A program made the translations under genes and the position numbers. Below, piece after piece: positions 9,301 to 21,300 of a stretch of 64,000 nt of DNA. How positions within the stretch are numbered: position 1 is the stretch's first letter; each line of letters begins with the position of its first letter. The stretch lies in the NCBI GenBank assembly GCA_902491515.1, contig CABUIC010000003.1:1-64000 (forward strand). The letters run 5' to 3'. The DNA is from an uncultured Porphyromonadaceae bacterium. GTDB taxonomy: Bacteria > Bacteroidota > Bacteroidia > Bacteroidales > Muribaculaceae. The notes beneath the pieces were generated by a model that was given only the letters and a program-made list of their open reading frames with translations, was not told the origin of the DNA and did no database searches.

Positions 9301-12300
9301 ATAGACCCACACAAACCTGCGACCGACACCGATGCACCAAAGAAAGCAGTCGGCAGGGCAACCATGAAATATCAAGACCGCCAAGTTGAAGTTATTGATG
9401 GTCGTGTTGTCATGACTGATGACGGTGCGATGGTTGACAACGAGCGCAGCGACCGCACCATTGTCATCCGTGACGTTGAGACGGGCAAGGAAGAAATGGT
9501 GTCGCCCGAGGCTATCCTTACCTACGAGGAATACCCCGAAGATAGCATGGAAGCCGCGCCCGCCGAGGTTGCACCCGAAGCCGCACCCACAACTGAAGCC
9601 GCCGCACCCGCCGCCGAATCTCCCAAGTACACCTCTGGTATTATTAAGGTGAGGAATGCGGACGGCTCAGAGAGCCGCGGCGTGCTCACGGGTTACCTTG
9701 ACGAAGATGGCAGACACGAATACTACCTTGAGGGACAGACGGACAAATTGCTCTATGCCTCTGACGAGGAACTTGATGCCGTCCTCACAGATTATACCCC
9801 GGACGCTCCCAAGACCGAAGAACAGCCCGCCGCAGGTGGAGCGAATGTTGTTGAATACGACAACGGGCGCGATGCAGGTTTGCGCGATGCTGCTGCCATG
9901 AGTGATGAAAAGCTGGCGCAGGAGATTGACAACCTCCGCAATCTTGGAAACCTCACCGACTTCGGACGCGGTATGCTTGACGGTTACGAGCACGTTCAGC
10001 AGGAACGTCAAGGAATGGCGAACCCTGCGCCGCAGCCCGCCGAAGATGCAATGCCTGGTACTGTTCCCAATTCTGCCGAAAACGTTCCCGCGAACTCCGA
10101 AAACGTTCCCAACGTTCCCGAAAGCGGCAACACCGCTGGCAAAAATATTCCACAAAACGGCAACATTGCGCCCGAAAATATTCCGCAGACAGAGAACCCC
10201 GCGCCAAACGCACAGCCCGAACAGCCGCAGTCCGCGCTTTCTCGCATACCTCTTGACGAGAAAGGGAAACCTAACTTTGCCGGAGCACCAGATACCGACA
10301 CGGCATGGGATGCTCTTGTAGAGAAAACTAATGATGAGGCAATGGCGCAGTCCTATGCCGACAATATGGTAGCCGCCAAGGAAGCCGCGCTCAAGAAAGC
10401 CGAGAAAGCGAAGACTAAACCGACCGAAGACCTTGACGAGTTCATGGCAGCAGAACAGCAGCGCAAGAACGCTATCACAGCCGCACAGAATGAACTCGCC
10501 ACATGGCAGCGTATCGCCGGAACATCCAAACGCCGCTCCGATGCTATCCGCGCACAGCAGGAAGCAGAGGCGAGAGCCGCTGCCCAAGCCCGCGCCGAGC
10601 AGGAGGCCGTAGATAAAGCAGCTCGCGAGGAACAGGAACGCATCGAGCGTGAAGCCCTTGAGGGTATTCCCGAATGGCATCTTGATACTCCCGAAAATGC
10701 CCGCAAGCGTGGTGCTCGCCGTTTCCAAGGTCAGTTATTCACGCGCCAAGAGCCGTTGCAGGGTGTCGCAGGTAAGGAGATTGAGGTCAAGTTCTCGCAG
10801 AACGACCTGCCCAAAGGCCGCGTTGCTGTCATTGATGCAGCACAGTTGCAGCCCTCGCACATACAGGGCAACCGCAACCCCATGTTCTTTATTGAGGACG
10901 CACAGCCCAAGAACCGCGCCGAGCAGGTTTCCATGATGGCAGCGCGTGAAATCGCCGAGGGTATTCGCCCCGAAGAAATCACGGGCAGTGCTACCGCCTA
11001 CACAGGTGCACCAACCGTCAACACTCGCGGCGAGGTCATCCAAGGCAACAACCGCAGTGACGCACTCCGCTATCTATGGGAGAACAACCTGCCCGAACAG
11101 CAGGGCAAGTATCGTCAGTACATCATTGACAATGCCGCGCAGTTCGGTCTTGACCCCGAAGCAGTTGCCAATTTGGAGCATCCCGTTCTCGTAAACATGC
11201 TTGACGTGGATGATGCCGAAGCCGTGCGTCTGGGCATGATGACGGCACAGGACACCGAGAGTGGAGGTGTGGAGCGCATCAAGCCGAAGAACGTTGCACA
11301 GAAATTGGGCGATGGTATGCGCACCTTTGCTAATATGCTGCTGAACAGCGGCGATGAAGATGCGTCTTTCGGCCAGCTTGTTGACCGCAACGGCACGGAG
11401 GTTCTGAAATGGATGGCGCAGACCGGGGCTATTACAGGCACACAGTATCGCTCGGCATTCGACTCCAAAGGCAATCTTACCGCCGAAGCCAAGAACGACC
11501 TGCAGAAAGTGCTCTACCAAGCCGTATTCAAAGGCGGCTCACAGCAGCTGGAGGAAATGTTCGACAAACTTCCGGCCAAGGCTCAACGCGCAATACTCTC
11601 AACGGCATTCCGCGACATGGACTCGCCTTTTACAGGAAGACTCCTGCCCGAACTCCAAGCATCTATTGTCGCCTACAATGAACTGATGACAGACCCCGTG
11701 TTTGCCTCGGCAAAGAAATTGGAGGAATGTCTTAACGCTGTTGAGGCTTACAAGCGTGTCCTCTCGCTTGACGATAGGTTTGAAACCGTTTCACCTTCGG
11801 ATAATTTCAGTAACTTTGCAATGCATCTGGCCGCAATGTATAAAGCGTCAGATTTGTCGCAGAGCACTCTCGCATCGTATTTCAACCAGATGTACGACCT
11901 CGCGCAGGGCAAAAAGGCGGCTACTCTCTTTGAGGAGGCCGACACCACCGAATATCCCCTCGCCGAGGTTGTCAATAAAGTATTAGGCATAGATTATCAA
12001 CCCGCAAAGAATGGAAACAACAATGTCGCCAATGGAGGTGCTGATGTGGCTCTCCATAATCAAAACGGCCAAGGAGGGGAACTCCGAGGCAATGAACCAC
12101 CTGCAAGCGGAGAACAAAATCCGGCAGGAACAGAACCGTCCAAGCGTGGAGCAGGAACTGAAAGCGATAGCAGCACAGAGCCAGCCGCCGCAGCAGTAAC
12201 CGAGTCCGCTCCCGAAGAACCCGTTACGCCCGCGCCTGTTGCCGAAAAGGTTGCCGCCGCCGAGGCCGAGGTGAACACCGAACCAACCGAGGCACAGAAA

Positions 12301-15300
12301 GAGGCTGGCAACTATAAGAAAGGCCATGTGCAGGTCGGAGGGTTTGACATTACCATTGAGCAGCCCAAAGGCTCAGTGCGCCGTGGCAAGGATGCCAACG
12401 GCAATGAGTGGCAGACCACCATGCAAAACACCTACGGCTACATTCGTGGCACGGAAGGTGTGGACGGCGACCACATTGACGTATTCCTCTCCGATGCCCC
12501 CGACAAGTGGAACAGCGAGAATGTATATGTCGTTGACCAATACAATCCCGATGGCACGTTTGACGAGCACAAGGTTATGCTCGGCTTCAACGACCGCGAT
12601 GCCGCCTTTGGCAACTACCTCAGAAACTATGAGGACAGTTGGCAGCATGGGCGCAAACTCGTTGTGTCCGCTGTTTCCCTTGATGATTTCAAGAAGTGGA
12701 TTGAGAGCAGCCATCGCAAGACCAAACCATTTGCTGACTACAAGAGCGTTAAGCCCGCTGACGAGGGCACAACTGAGCCGGAGAAGCCTACCGCACCCGA
12801 GACCCCTGCAAATCAGACGGTCGGTAAAGGCTACAAGATTGAGCCAAAGCCGTACACCAACAAGCAGGGCAAGACCCTTGACACATATCTCGTAACCTTT
12901 GACCGCGACTTATCCAAGGAGGAAATGTCAACCCTCCGCGCCAAGGCAAAGGCCGTTAAAGGTTGGTACGACCGCGAAACAGGCGGCTGGATGCTCCGCA
13001 GCCAAGAAGATGCCAGGGCGTTTGCGGACGAGTTTGCGGGCAAATCTGAAGATGAAATCGCAGACGAAGCCCCGCTCTCTATTGCTGACATAACTCCCGC
13101 AGAACAACCCAAACCAGCAGACAAAGGGAGCAATAAACCTGAAGCTAAAGCATCGGGCACTAAAAAGAGTCGGAAGTCGCCCATCAATCAAGTAAGCATT
13201 GAGGATGTCTTTGCCGACCTCTACTCCGAGGGAGAGACCAAACTGAGCGACCACGCCAAGCCGACTGAAACGGAGCCTCCGAAGCCAAAGAAGCGCAGAT
13301 GGATTAGCGATGAGGATGCCGCCGAGTTTGACGACCTGCGCAACAACCTCCGCTCACATCTGGGCAGCGATGACACAATCGCGCAGGAAGAGGCCGCAAG
13401 CTACGGCAAGCCGCAGCCCAAACAGATGGATGCCGAGGTGCTCCGCATGGGAACGCGCATGACCTACCTAATGATGAAGGGTGGTCTTCGCAAATTCTCC
13501 GACTACGCCGAGGCCATGATTGACGAGGTGGGCGATGCAATCCGTCCTCACCTCAAATCCCTCTACGCCGCCGCGCAGAACATGGAGGAAGTCATGCAGC
13601 TGGGCTGGGATGAGGAAATGGACGACCGAAAGACCGTAAAGGCTTTTGATGTCTATAACTTTGACAAGCCCGGAGCAAAAGACATTATCGCAACCGCGCA
13701 GCACGTTGCCAGCGAGCAGACCTCGCAGCAGCAGACCGACCAAGTAGTTCAATCACTCAAAGACCAACGAAATGAGCAAAGGAAGAAAGAAGCTGACGAA
13801 GCATCAGCAGATACAGAAGCTATTGCAGACAAAGCAGAGGCTACTGCAAGTCAAGTCGAAAGCCAACTCCCGTCTGCAAGAACTGAGCAAGATGCCGAAA
13901 GACTCATTGCTGACCTTGACAAAGAATTAGAGGCCGTCAATGAGCAGCTGGCTCTGCTGGGCTACTACGAAGCCGATACAAGCGACCCGAGCAAGTTCCA
14001 TGAGAGTTACGGCTATATGCTCACCGCCGAGAAGAAAGCTGTGGACGATGCCGCACGGCTCACGCAGCAGCTTGCCAAAGACCTCGGTCTTGACATCGGC
14101 AAGATAAAAAGTCTCACCACCAGAGGCAAGGTCAATAAGAAGACGTTCTATGCAGTCCGCAGCAACCTCGCGCCCGCTTGCGGCGACATCTCCATTTGTC
14201 TGCCGCTGAACGAGAACGCCGAACTACATATCAATATCAGTGTTGAACCTGCCGCAGAGCGCGGTGGCAAGAGCCGTATTCCGTTCTATGGCTACGCTGA
14301 CAACCTTGAGGTGTCGGGCGGCTACTTCCGCGTTGAGAACCCCAACGCGACAGGTAGCGACCACTATGTAACAGCCAACCGCCATTTCACCGCCGAGGTT
14401 ACCTATGATGACCTGCTGGCCGACATTCGCCGCGACACACGCCACCTTCTCCCCGAGGACGAGGTGCGCAACGATGTGCCCGCCGAGCCTCAGCCGACTG
14501 AAACGCCTGTTGAACCGCGCAAGAAGGATGAGGCGTACCACGGGGTGGTGACGCTGAAAGACGGGCGCGAAGCCGTTGTGTTAGTTGCCAACCATCAGCA
14601 GGAGAACGGCGGCGAGCCTCGGTTGACGGATTACATCGTAGGCGTAAAGGGCGAGCCGGGAACAGTCAAAATATCCCCGTACGATATTGCCCATGCTGGC
14701 GCACCGACCGCCGAAGACAAAGGTGGAGAGGTGGAGAAGCCGAAAGCCGACAAGAAGCCGAGCGTTGAGCCGGAGCAGACTATGGGCAATTTATTCGGCA
14801 ACCTTTTTGATACTGAGGATAATTCAGTATCTTCGCAGAAAGATAATACCACATCTAAACCAAAGACAAATGAGAAAACTGACTTACAACCTCGCGCCGA
14901 AGAAGCCGGGCGAGGGAGACAGCAACCGCGACCTAATGAACCGTTGGGAGAGAGCGCAGAACATGAAGATGAGCGACCTGACGGACGAGGAGTGGCTAAG
15001 CGTAGTGGAGTGCATACTGTGTCTGACTCCCAGCGAAGCGGAAGCGTATCTCAACCACATAAGGGCGAGCGAAGCTTAACCGAGCCGAAGAACACTCACA
15101 ACAACCATGCCGAGCGCGGCGTTGACTATGCCCCCAAGGGTGAGAAAGCGCGTATTGACGCGAACATCGCCGCCATCGAACTTGCCCGCAAACTACTGAA
15201 CGCAGGAGCGACCGCCACCCCCAAGGAGATGGAGGTGCTTCGCCGTTACAGCGGTTGGGGCGGTTTGGGCGCAGCATTCAAAGAGGCTCGTAACCAATGG

Positions 15301-18300
15301 GAGCGCAATCCCATCAACGAGCGTCTGCGACAGCTGCTGACCCCCGAAGAATACGATGCTGCGGTTATGAGCCGCAACAGTGCCTACTACACTCCTGCGC
15401 CCGTGATTGACGCAATGTGGGATATTGCAAAGGCACTCGGCTTCAAGGGTGGCAGCATCCTTGAAGGCTCTGCAGGTATCGGCAACATTATAGGACTTAT
15501 GCCCGCCGACATCAGCGGTCGCTCAAGCATCCATGCCGTTGAGATTGACAACACCACGGGCGGCATCCTCTCGTTGCTCTATCCCGATGCAAAGGTGGAG
15601 GTGCAGGGCTTTGAGAAAACCAAAGTCCGTAACGGTAGTGTTGACCTCGCCATTACCAACGTGCCTTTCGTTACAGGCTTGCACGTTATGGACGAGAGCG
15701 GTGACAGCGACCTCAGTAAGAAGTTCCGCGACATCCACGACTTCTGTATTGCCAAGAATGTCCGCAAACTTCGTGAGGGCGGCATCGGCATCTTCATCAC
15801 ATCAAGCGGCACACTTGACAAGTCGCAGAAACTCCGCGATTGGCTCATCGGCAGCAAGGAGGGCAATGCAGACGTTGTCGGCGTGTTCCGTATGCACAAT
15901 CAGACATTCGGCGGCACAGCCGCAACTTCTGACATCATCGTTGTCCGCAAGCGCGTGAACGGTCGCCGCAGTGCCCATGCCATTGACGTGAGCACCGTAA
16001 TGCCCGCCAAGGTCGTAACATACACAGACGACTACGGCAAATCCAAAGACCTGCCCCTGCTGATTAACCGCTATTTCATTGAGCACCCGGAACACATGGG
16101 CGGCGAGATGTTTTTCGGTTTTGAGCAGGGAGACAGCTACAGACCTACCTCTATGGGTCTGTTTCCCACTCGTACTGCCGACCAGGCAGGACGTATGGCC
16201 GCATGGGTCAAAAGTCTTGCCGAAAAAGATTGGTCGGGTGAGCAGGGCATTGAAGCCACTAAAGATGAGACCATGCGCGTCAATGAAGCCCTCGGCGAGG
16301 GTGTTAAGGAAGGCAGTATGGTACTTGACAGCAACGGAGAACTCTGCGTTGCCCGCATGGGTCGCGCCGTTCCTCTCGGCATCAACTCCAACAAAGTCAA
16401 AGGACATACAAAGACAGAGGTCTTCAATGACTACAACGAGGTTAAGAGCGCGCTTGCAAACGTTCTGAAGTATCAGACCGAGCACGATGACGATGCAGGA
16501 CTCCAGCCATTGCTTGACCGTCTCAATGCGGCATACGACAAGTTTGTGCAGCGTTACGGCAACTTCAACCGCAACAAGAACATTGCATGGCTGCGCAACA
16601 ATGACATAGACTATCCGAGCATCGCCGCACTTGAAACCGTCAAGGAGAAAGGTTTGCAGGACGGTACAAAGGAAATTACATACGGCAAGACTGATATTTT
16701 CAGCCGCCGTGTGGTTGACAAGGAGAGCGAACCTGCGCCCAAGAATGTCAAGGACGGTATTATTGCCAGCATCTACAAGTTTGGCCGCATTGATACCGAA
16801 TATCTTGCAGAGCAGCTGGGCAAATCGCCCGAAGCTATCAAAGGTGAGATTGTAGGCTGCGGTCTGGGCTTTGAAGACCCGATGACCGGGCAGATGGAGG
16901 TGTCGTATGAATACCTCAGCGGCAATGTGCGCGAAAAACTGCGTCAGGCGAAGGAAGCCAACGAGAGCGCAGGCGGCGCATACAATCCGAACATCAAGGC
17001 TCTGGAGGCTGTAATCCCAATGAACATCCCCGCCCACCTCATTGAATTTACCCTCGGCTCGTCATGGATTGACCCCAAACTCTATGAACGCTACATAAAG
17101 GAGCGCACCGACCTTGAGGTCAAGCTGACGAATGTCGGCGGCACATGGCACATGGATGAGCCGTATTACACAAAGAATGACAAGAACACTGCCATGGGTG
17201 TGCGCAGTGAGAAGCTTAACGTTCTTATTTCTGGCCATGAACTCATAGCAGCAGCAATCACCAACAAGACCATAACCGTCAGCAAGACAACAAAGGTCGG
17301 CGGCGAGAGCGTAACCGAGACTGACCCGATGGCCACCGCCGCTTGCGCCGCAAAGGTTGACGAGATTAGGCAGGACTTCAAGGATTGGGCGCGAGTGCAG
17401 ATGCAGTCAGACCCCGATATGTCAACGCACATGGAGGAGGTCTATAACGAGCAGTTCAACAACTCCGTGCCCAAGACCATTCCCGATGACTTTGTCCCCT
17501 CGCACTTCGGCGGCGCGGCAACCGTTGTAAACGGCAATCCGTTCCAGCTGCGTCCCCACCAAGCCAAGGCCGTCATCCGTGCGACCACGCAGCCCGTTCT
17601 GTTGGCTCACGAGGTCGGAACAGGTAAGACCTACACCCTTATTACAACGGCAATGGAGATGCGCCGCCTCGGCACTGCCCGCAAACCTATGATTGTGGTA
17701 CAGAACGCCACGGTCGGTCAGTTTGTAGCCAGCGCAAAGGCACTTTATCCCAACGCCAAGATACTGACGCTTGAAGACGCCGACCGCAACGAGGAAGGCC
17801 GCATGGCATTCTACGCCAAAATCAAGTACAACGATTGGGATATGATTGTCGTGCCTCAGTCGGTATTTGAGCGCATCCCCGACAGTGTTGAACGTCAGAC
17901 CAAGTTCATTGAAGACAAGATTGCCGAGAAGGAACTTGTGCTGGAGCAGATGGAAGCCGCCGACCCCAACAACGGCAGAAACCCCATTGTCAATGCCGCA
18001 AAGCGCGAGATTGAGAAAGCCCGCGCAGAGATTGCACAACTCCACGAAACAGGTTCTATTGCGCCGACCACCAAGAAGAAAGAGAAAGATGCAAAGAAAG
18101 CCGCCGTGCGTAGGCAGAACTCCGAGGTAAAGGCGCGTGAAATGCTTGACCGCAAGACCGATGCCATTGAAGATTTTGACAGCATGGGCATTGATGCTGT
18201 ACTTGTGGACGAGGCTCACGAATACAAACACCTCGGCTTTGCCACCGCCATGCAGCGCGGCGTGAAAGGCGTTGACCCATCTTTCAGCAAAAAGTCGCAG

Positions 18301-21300
18301 GGCGTATTCCTCAAAGTGCAGTCTGTTCTGGAGAAGACAGGCGGCAAGAACGTGGTCTTTGCCACGGGCACACCTATCTCCAACACCGCAGCCGAGATAT
18401 GGACGTTCATGCGCTATCTGATGCCAGCTGACGAGATGAAAGCTTACGGCATCTACTACTTTGACGACTTCGTGCGCAACTTCGGCAACATTCAGCAAAT
18501 GCTTGAGTTCACCACCAGCGGCAAATACAAAGAGAACAACCGCTTTGCAGGTTACGTCAACCTGCCCGAACTCGTGCGCATTTGGGCGAGTGTCGCCGAC
18601 ACCGTGCTCACACGCGAGGCCGGAGGCGTAAGCGACAAAATCCCGCAGCTGGAGGGCGGCAAGGCGCAGGACATCTACCTGCCGCAGACCCGCGCCCTCC
18701 GCAGCATCATGAAATATGTCAAGGAGCAACTTGACAAATACGACAAGATGAGCGGCAAGGAGAAGAAAGCCAACAGCCACATTCCCCTTGTGATGTACGG
18801 CATTGCAAAAGCCGCCGCCGTAGATGCACGTCTCGTTCAAGAAGGCGCGGAGGACGACCCGCATAGCAAGACCAACGAGGCCGTGCGCCAAACCCTGCGC
18901 ACCCTTGAGGAAACCAAGGGCTATAAGGGCACGGTCGCAATCTTCGCCGACAACTACCAGAACAAGGCCACGGGCTTCAACCTCTATGAGGACATCCGCA
19001 GGAAACTCATCGCAAACGGCATCCCCGCCGAGCAGATTGTGGTGATGAAATCCGACATGAGCGTCAAGAAGAAACTTGACATCTTCGACAAAGTCAACTC
19101 CGGCGAGGTTCGCGTCATCATGGGTAGTACGTTCACACTCGGTACAGGCGTGAACATACAGGAGCGTCTTCACACTCTTATCCACCTTGACGCGCCCAAC
19201 CGTCCTATGGACTACACGCAGCGCAATGGCCGTCTTCTGCGTCAGGGCAACATGCACAATGATTGGGGTCTGCCCGTCCGCATCCTGCGCTTCGGCGTTG
19301 AGGACTCTCTTGACGTAACCGCATATCAGCGTCTGAAAACCAAGGGAGCGATTGCCGACTCTATCATGAACGGCAAGCAACTCATGGAAAACTCCATGGA
19401 GAGCCGCTCTATGGAAGAAGACCAAGACCTCTTTGGCGACATCACCGCCCAGCTTTCCGGCTCTGAGTATGCCATGCTCAAGAACCAAATTGAGAAAGAG
19501 GTGCGCAAGCTGACTGCCAAACTCAAGAACTACGAGGCAGACCAGACCTATATCCACAATCGTACGCGCCAATTAGTTGGTCAGAACAAAGCGGCAGAGG
19601 AACGCATAGCGGAAAATCAAAAATACCTTGCAAAAGTAGAGGCCGCGGTTGTCGATGGTATAATCGTAGGCAAAAAGCATTTTGCCTCTATTGACGAAAT
19701 GGAAGACTTTTTCAAGGAACAGAACAAGAAGAAGGCTGAAATAGAGGCTCAAGTGCGAGATAGCTATAGCACTCGTCCTGCTACGATTGATATAACTATC
19801 ACCGTTGGTGGCATTGACTTCAATGTGCACACCGAAATATCAAGAGAGGTAGTACAGAACGGTGTAGGCACAGACCTTTTCTCGTCAGCAGCCAGCAACA
19901 TGACCCTTTTATGCCCCGAACTCGGTATAAAATATAGCGTATGGGGCAATCGCATAAAGAATGCAGTTACGGACATAGTGGATAATATCATCAGCGGCAA
20001 AGACTTCCGTGAGCGATTAGAAGCTGCGCAGCAGTCAATAGAACGCAACAATGCCGAACTGAAATCCATGGAAGCCCGAGACGGCGTACCTTTCCAGCAC
20101 ACCGAAGAACTTGCCACAGCCCAGCAGAAACTCGCGGAATACGAGGAACTGATGAAGAAGGAGATGGAAGAAAAGGAGGCCAAATATGCCGACATGGATA
20201 AGGAAGTTGAAGCCGCTGCCAATATCGAATATACAGAGGAAGACTCCGAGACTGAAGAAGCCGGAGAGCCTACCCCTGCGTATAATCCAGAAAAAAGCAG
20301 TAAATTTGCGAATAGTTATGAAACACAAGATGGCAAAACAGTCCGCTACAACTCGGCCAACCCCGAAGCCTACGCCGTATCCGAACCCGAAGACGGAGCA
20401 GCTGATAGCGGGGCCGGACGAGCAGGAGTACAACGGAAGAAAGATACCCCCATTACAACCTCCAACATTAGTGGACTAAATGCCGCCGAGGGAGAGTTCA
20501 GTCTTGTTGATCGTCAGTTCACAGAGAACAAGTCGTTCAGTTTCACCTCCGGCGCACGGATAAAGAGTGCAGACGATGTTGCTTTCATCTTCTCCGCTCT
20601 TGAAGATGCAGCCAAGGAGCACTCATTTGTGGTATATGTGAAGAACGGCAAGCCCACCGTCATAGAACTCGGCATGGGCACGTTCAATGCTACAATGGTA
20701 GATGTGCCGACCGCCTCTCTTGCATACAACCGCATCAAACCCGACCAAGTCTATTTCGTACACAACCATCCAAGCGGGCAACTGAAATGCTCGCCGCAAG
20801 ACGTACAGGTACTCAGAGAAGTTGAGTCAATGTGCGATGTGCCTGTATTGGGTGTTATCATCAACCTCAAGACGGGGAAATACGGCACGTTTGACACAAG
20901 CAACAATGCTGACGTTGGAGTTAAGCGCACCCCTGCCAAGGAACACAGATTAAAGGTATATACCCTTGACAAACAGATATTCGCTCCCGACTATGACCCG
21001 ATGACACAACCGCAGGTACTCGGTTCGCATGACGTAGCAAGTTTTCTCAACTCCCACCGTATGGGCGACCGCGCCAAGGTGTCATTCCTCATCCTCACTC
21101 GCGCCAACCGCATTGTAGGCAATATACACACTCCTTTTACCGAGATAAGCAGCAACCCGCGCGAAGTTGCCCGTTATATCTCTGAGCGCGTAATTCAGTT
21201 CGGCGGAGAGAATGCAATCCTCTACGGAGATTTTGAGATGACTGCCGGAGCAAGCACCGCATGGCAAAGAGTGAAGACCGAGTTGCAAAATGTCGGCAAA

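Noticed and set aside
17422..19572. 716-aa minus-strand ORF opposite the helicase part of the giant gene
   Set aside because: Antisense shadow: the plus strand has intact helicase motifs, and the minus translation is Val/Leu/His-rich with no recognisable domain. Long antisense ORFs recur throughout this GC-biased coding sequence.
20186..20479. 97-aa out-of-frame ORF in the linker before the JAB domain
   Set aside because: Its last third (PDEQEYNGRKIPPLQPP) looks somewhat protein-like, but most of the product is Lys/Pro-rich and unconvincing, unlike the two nested ORFs reported.
20761..20778. Stand-alone radC gene
   Set aside because: The HNHPSG motif lies in the continuous giant frame with no internal start or stop, so it is a domain rather than a separate gene.
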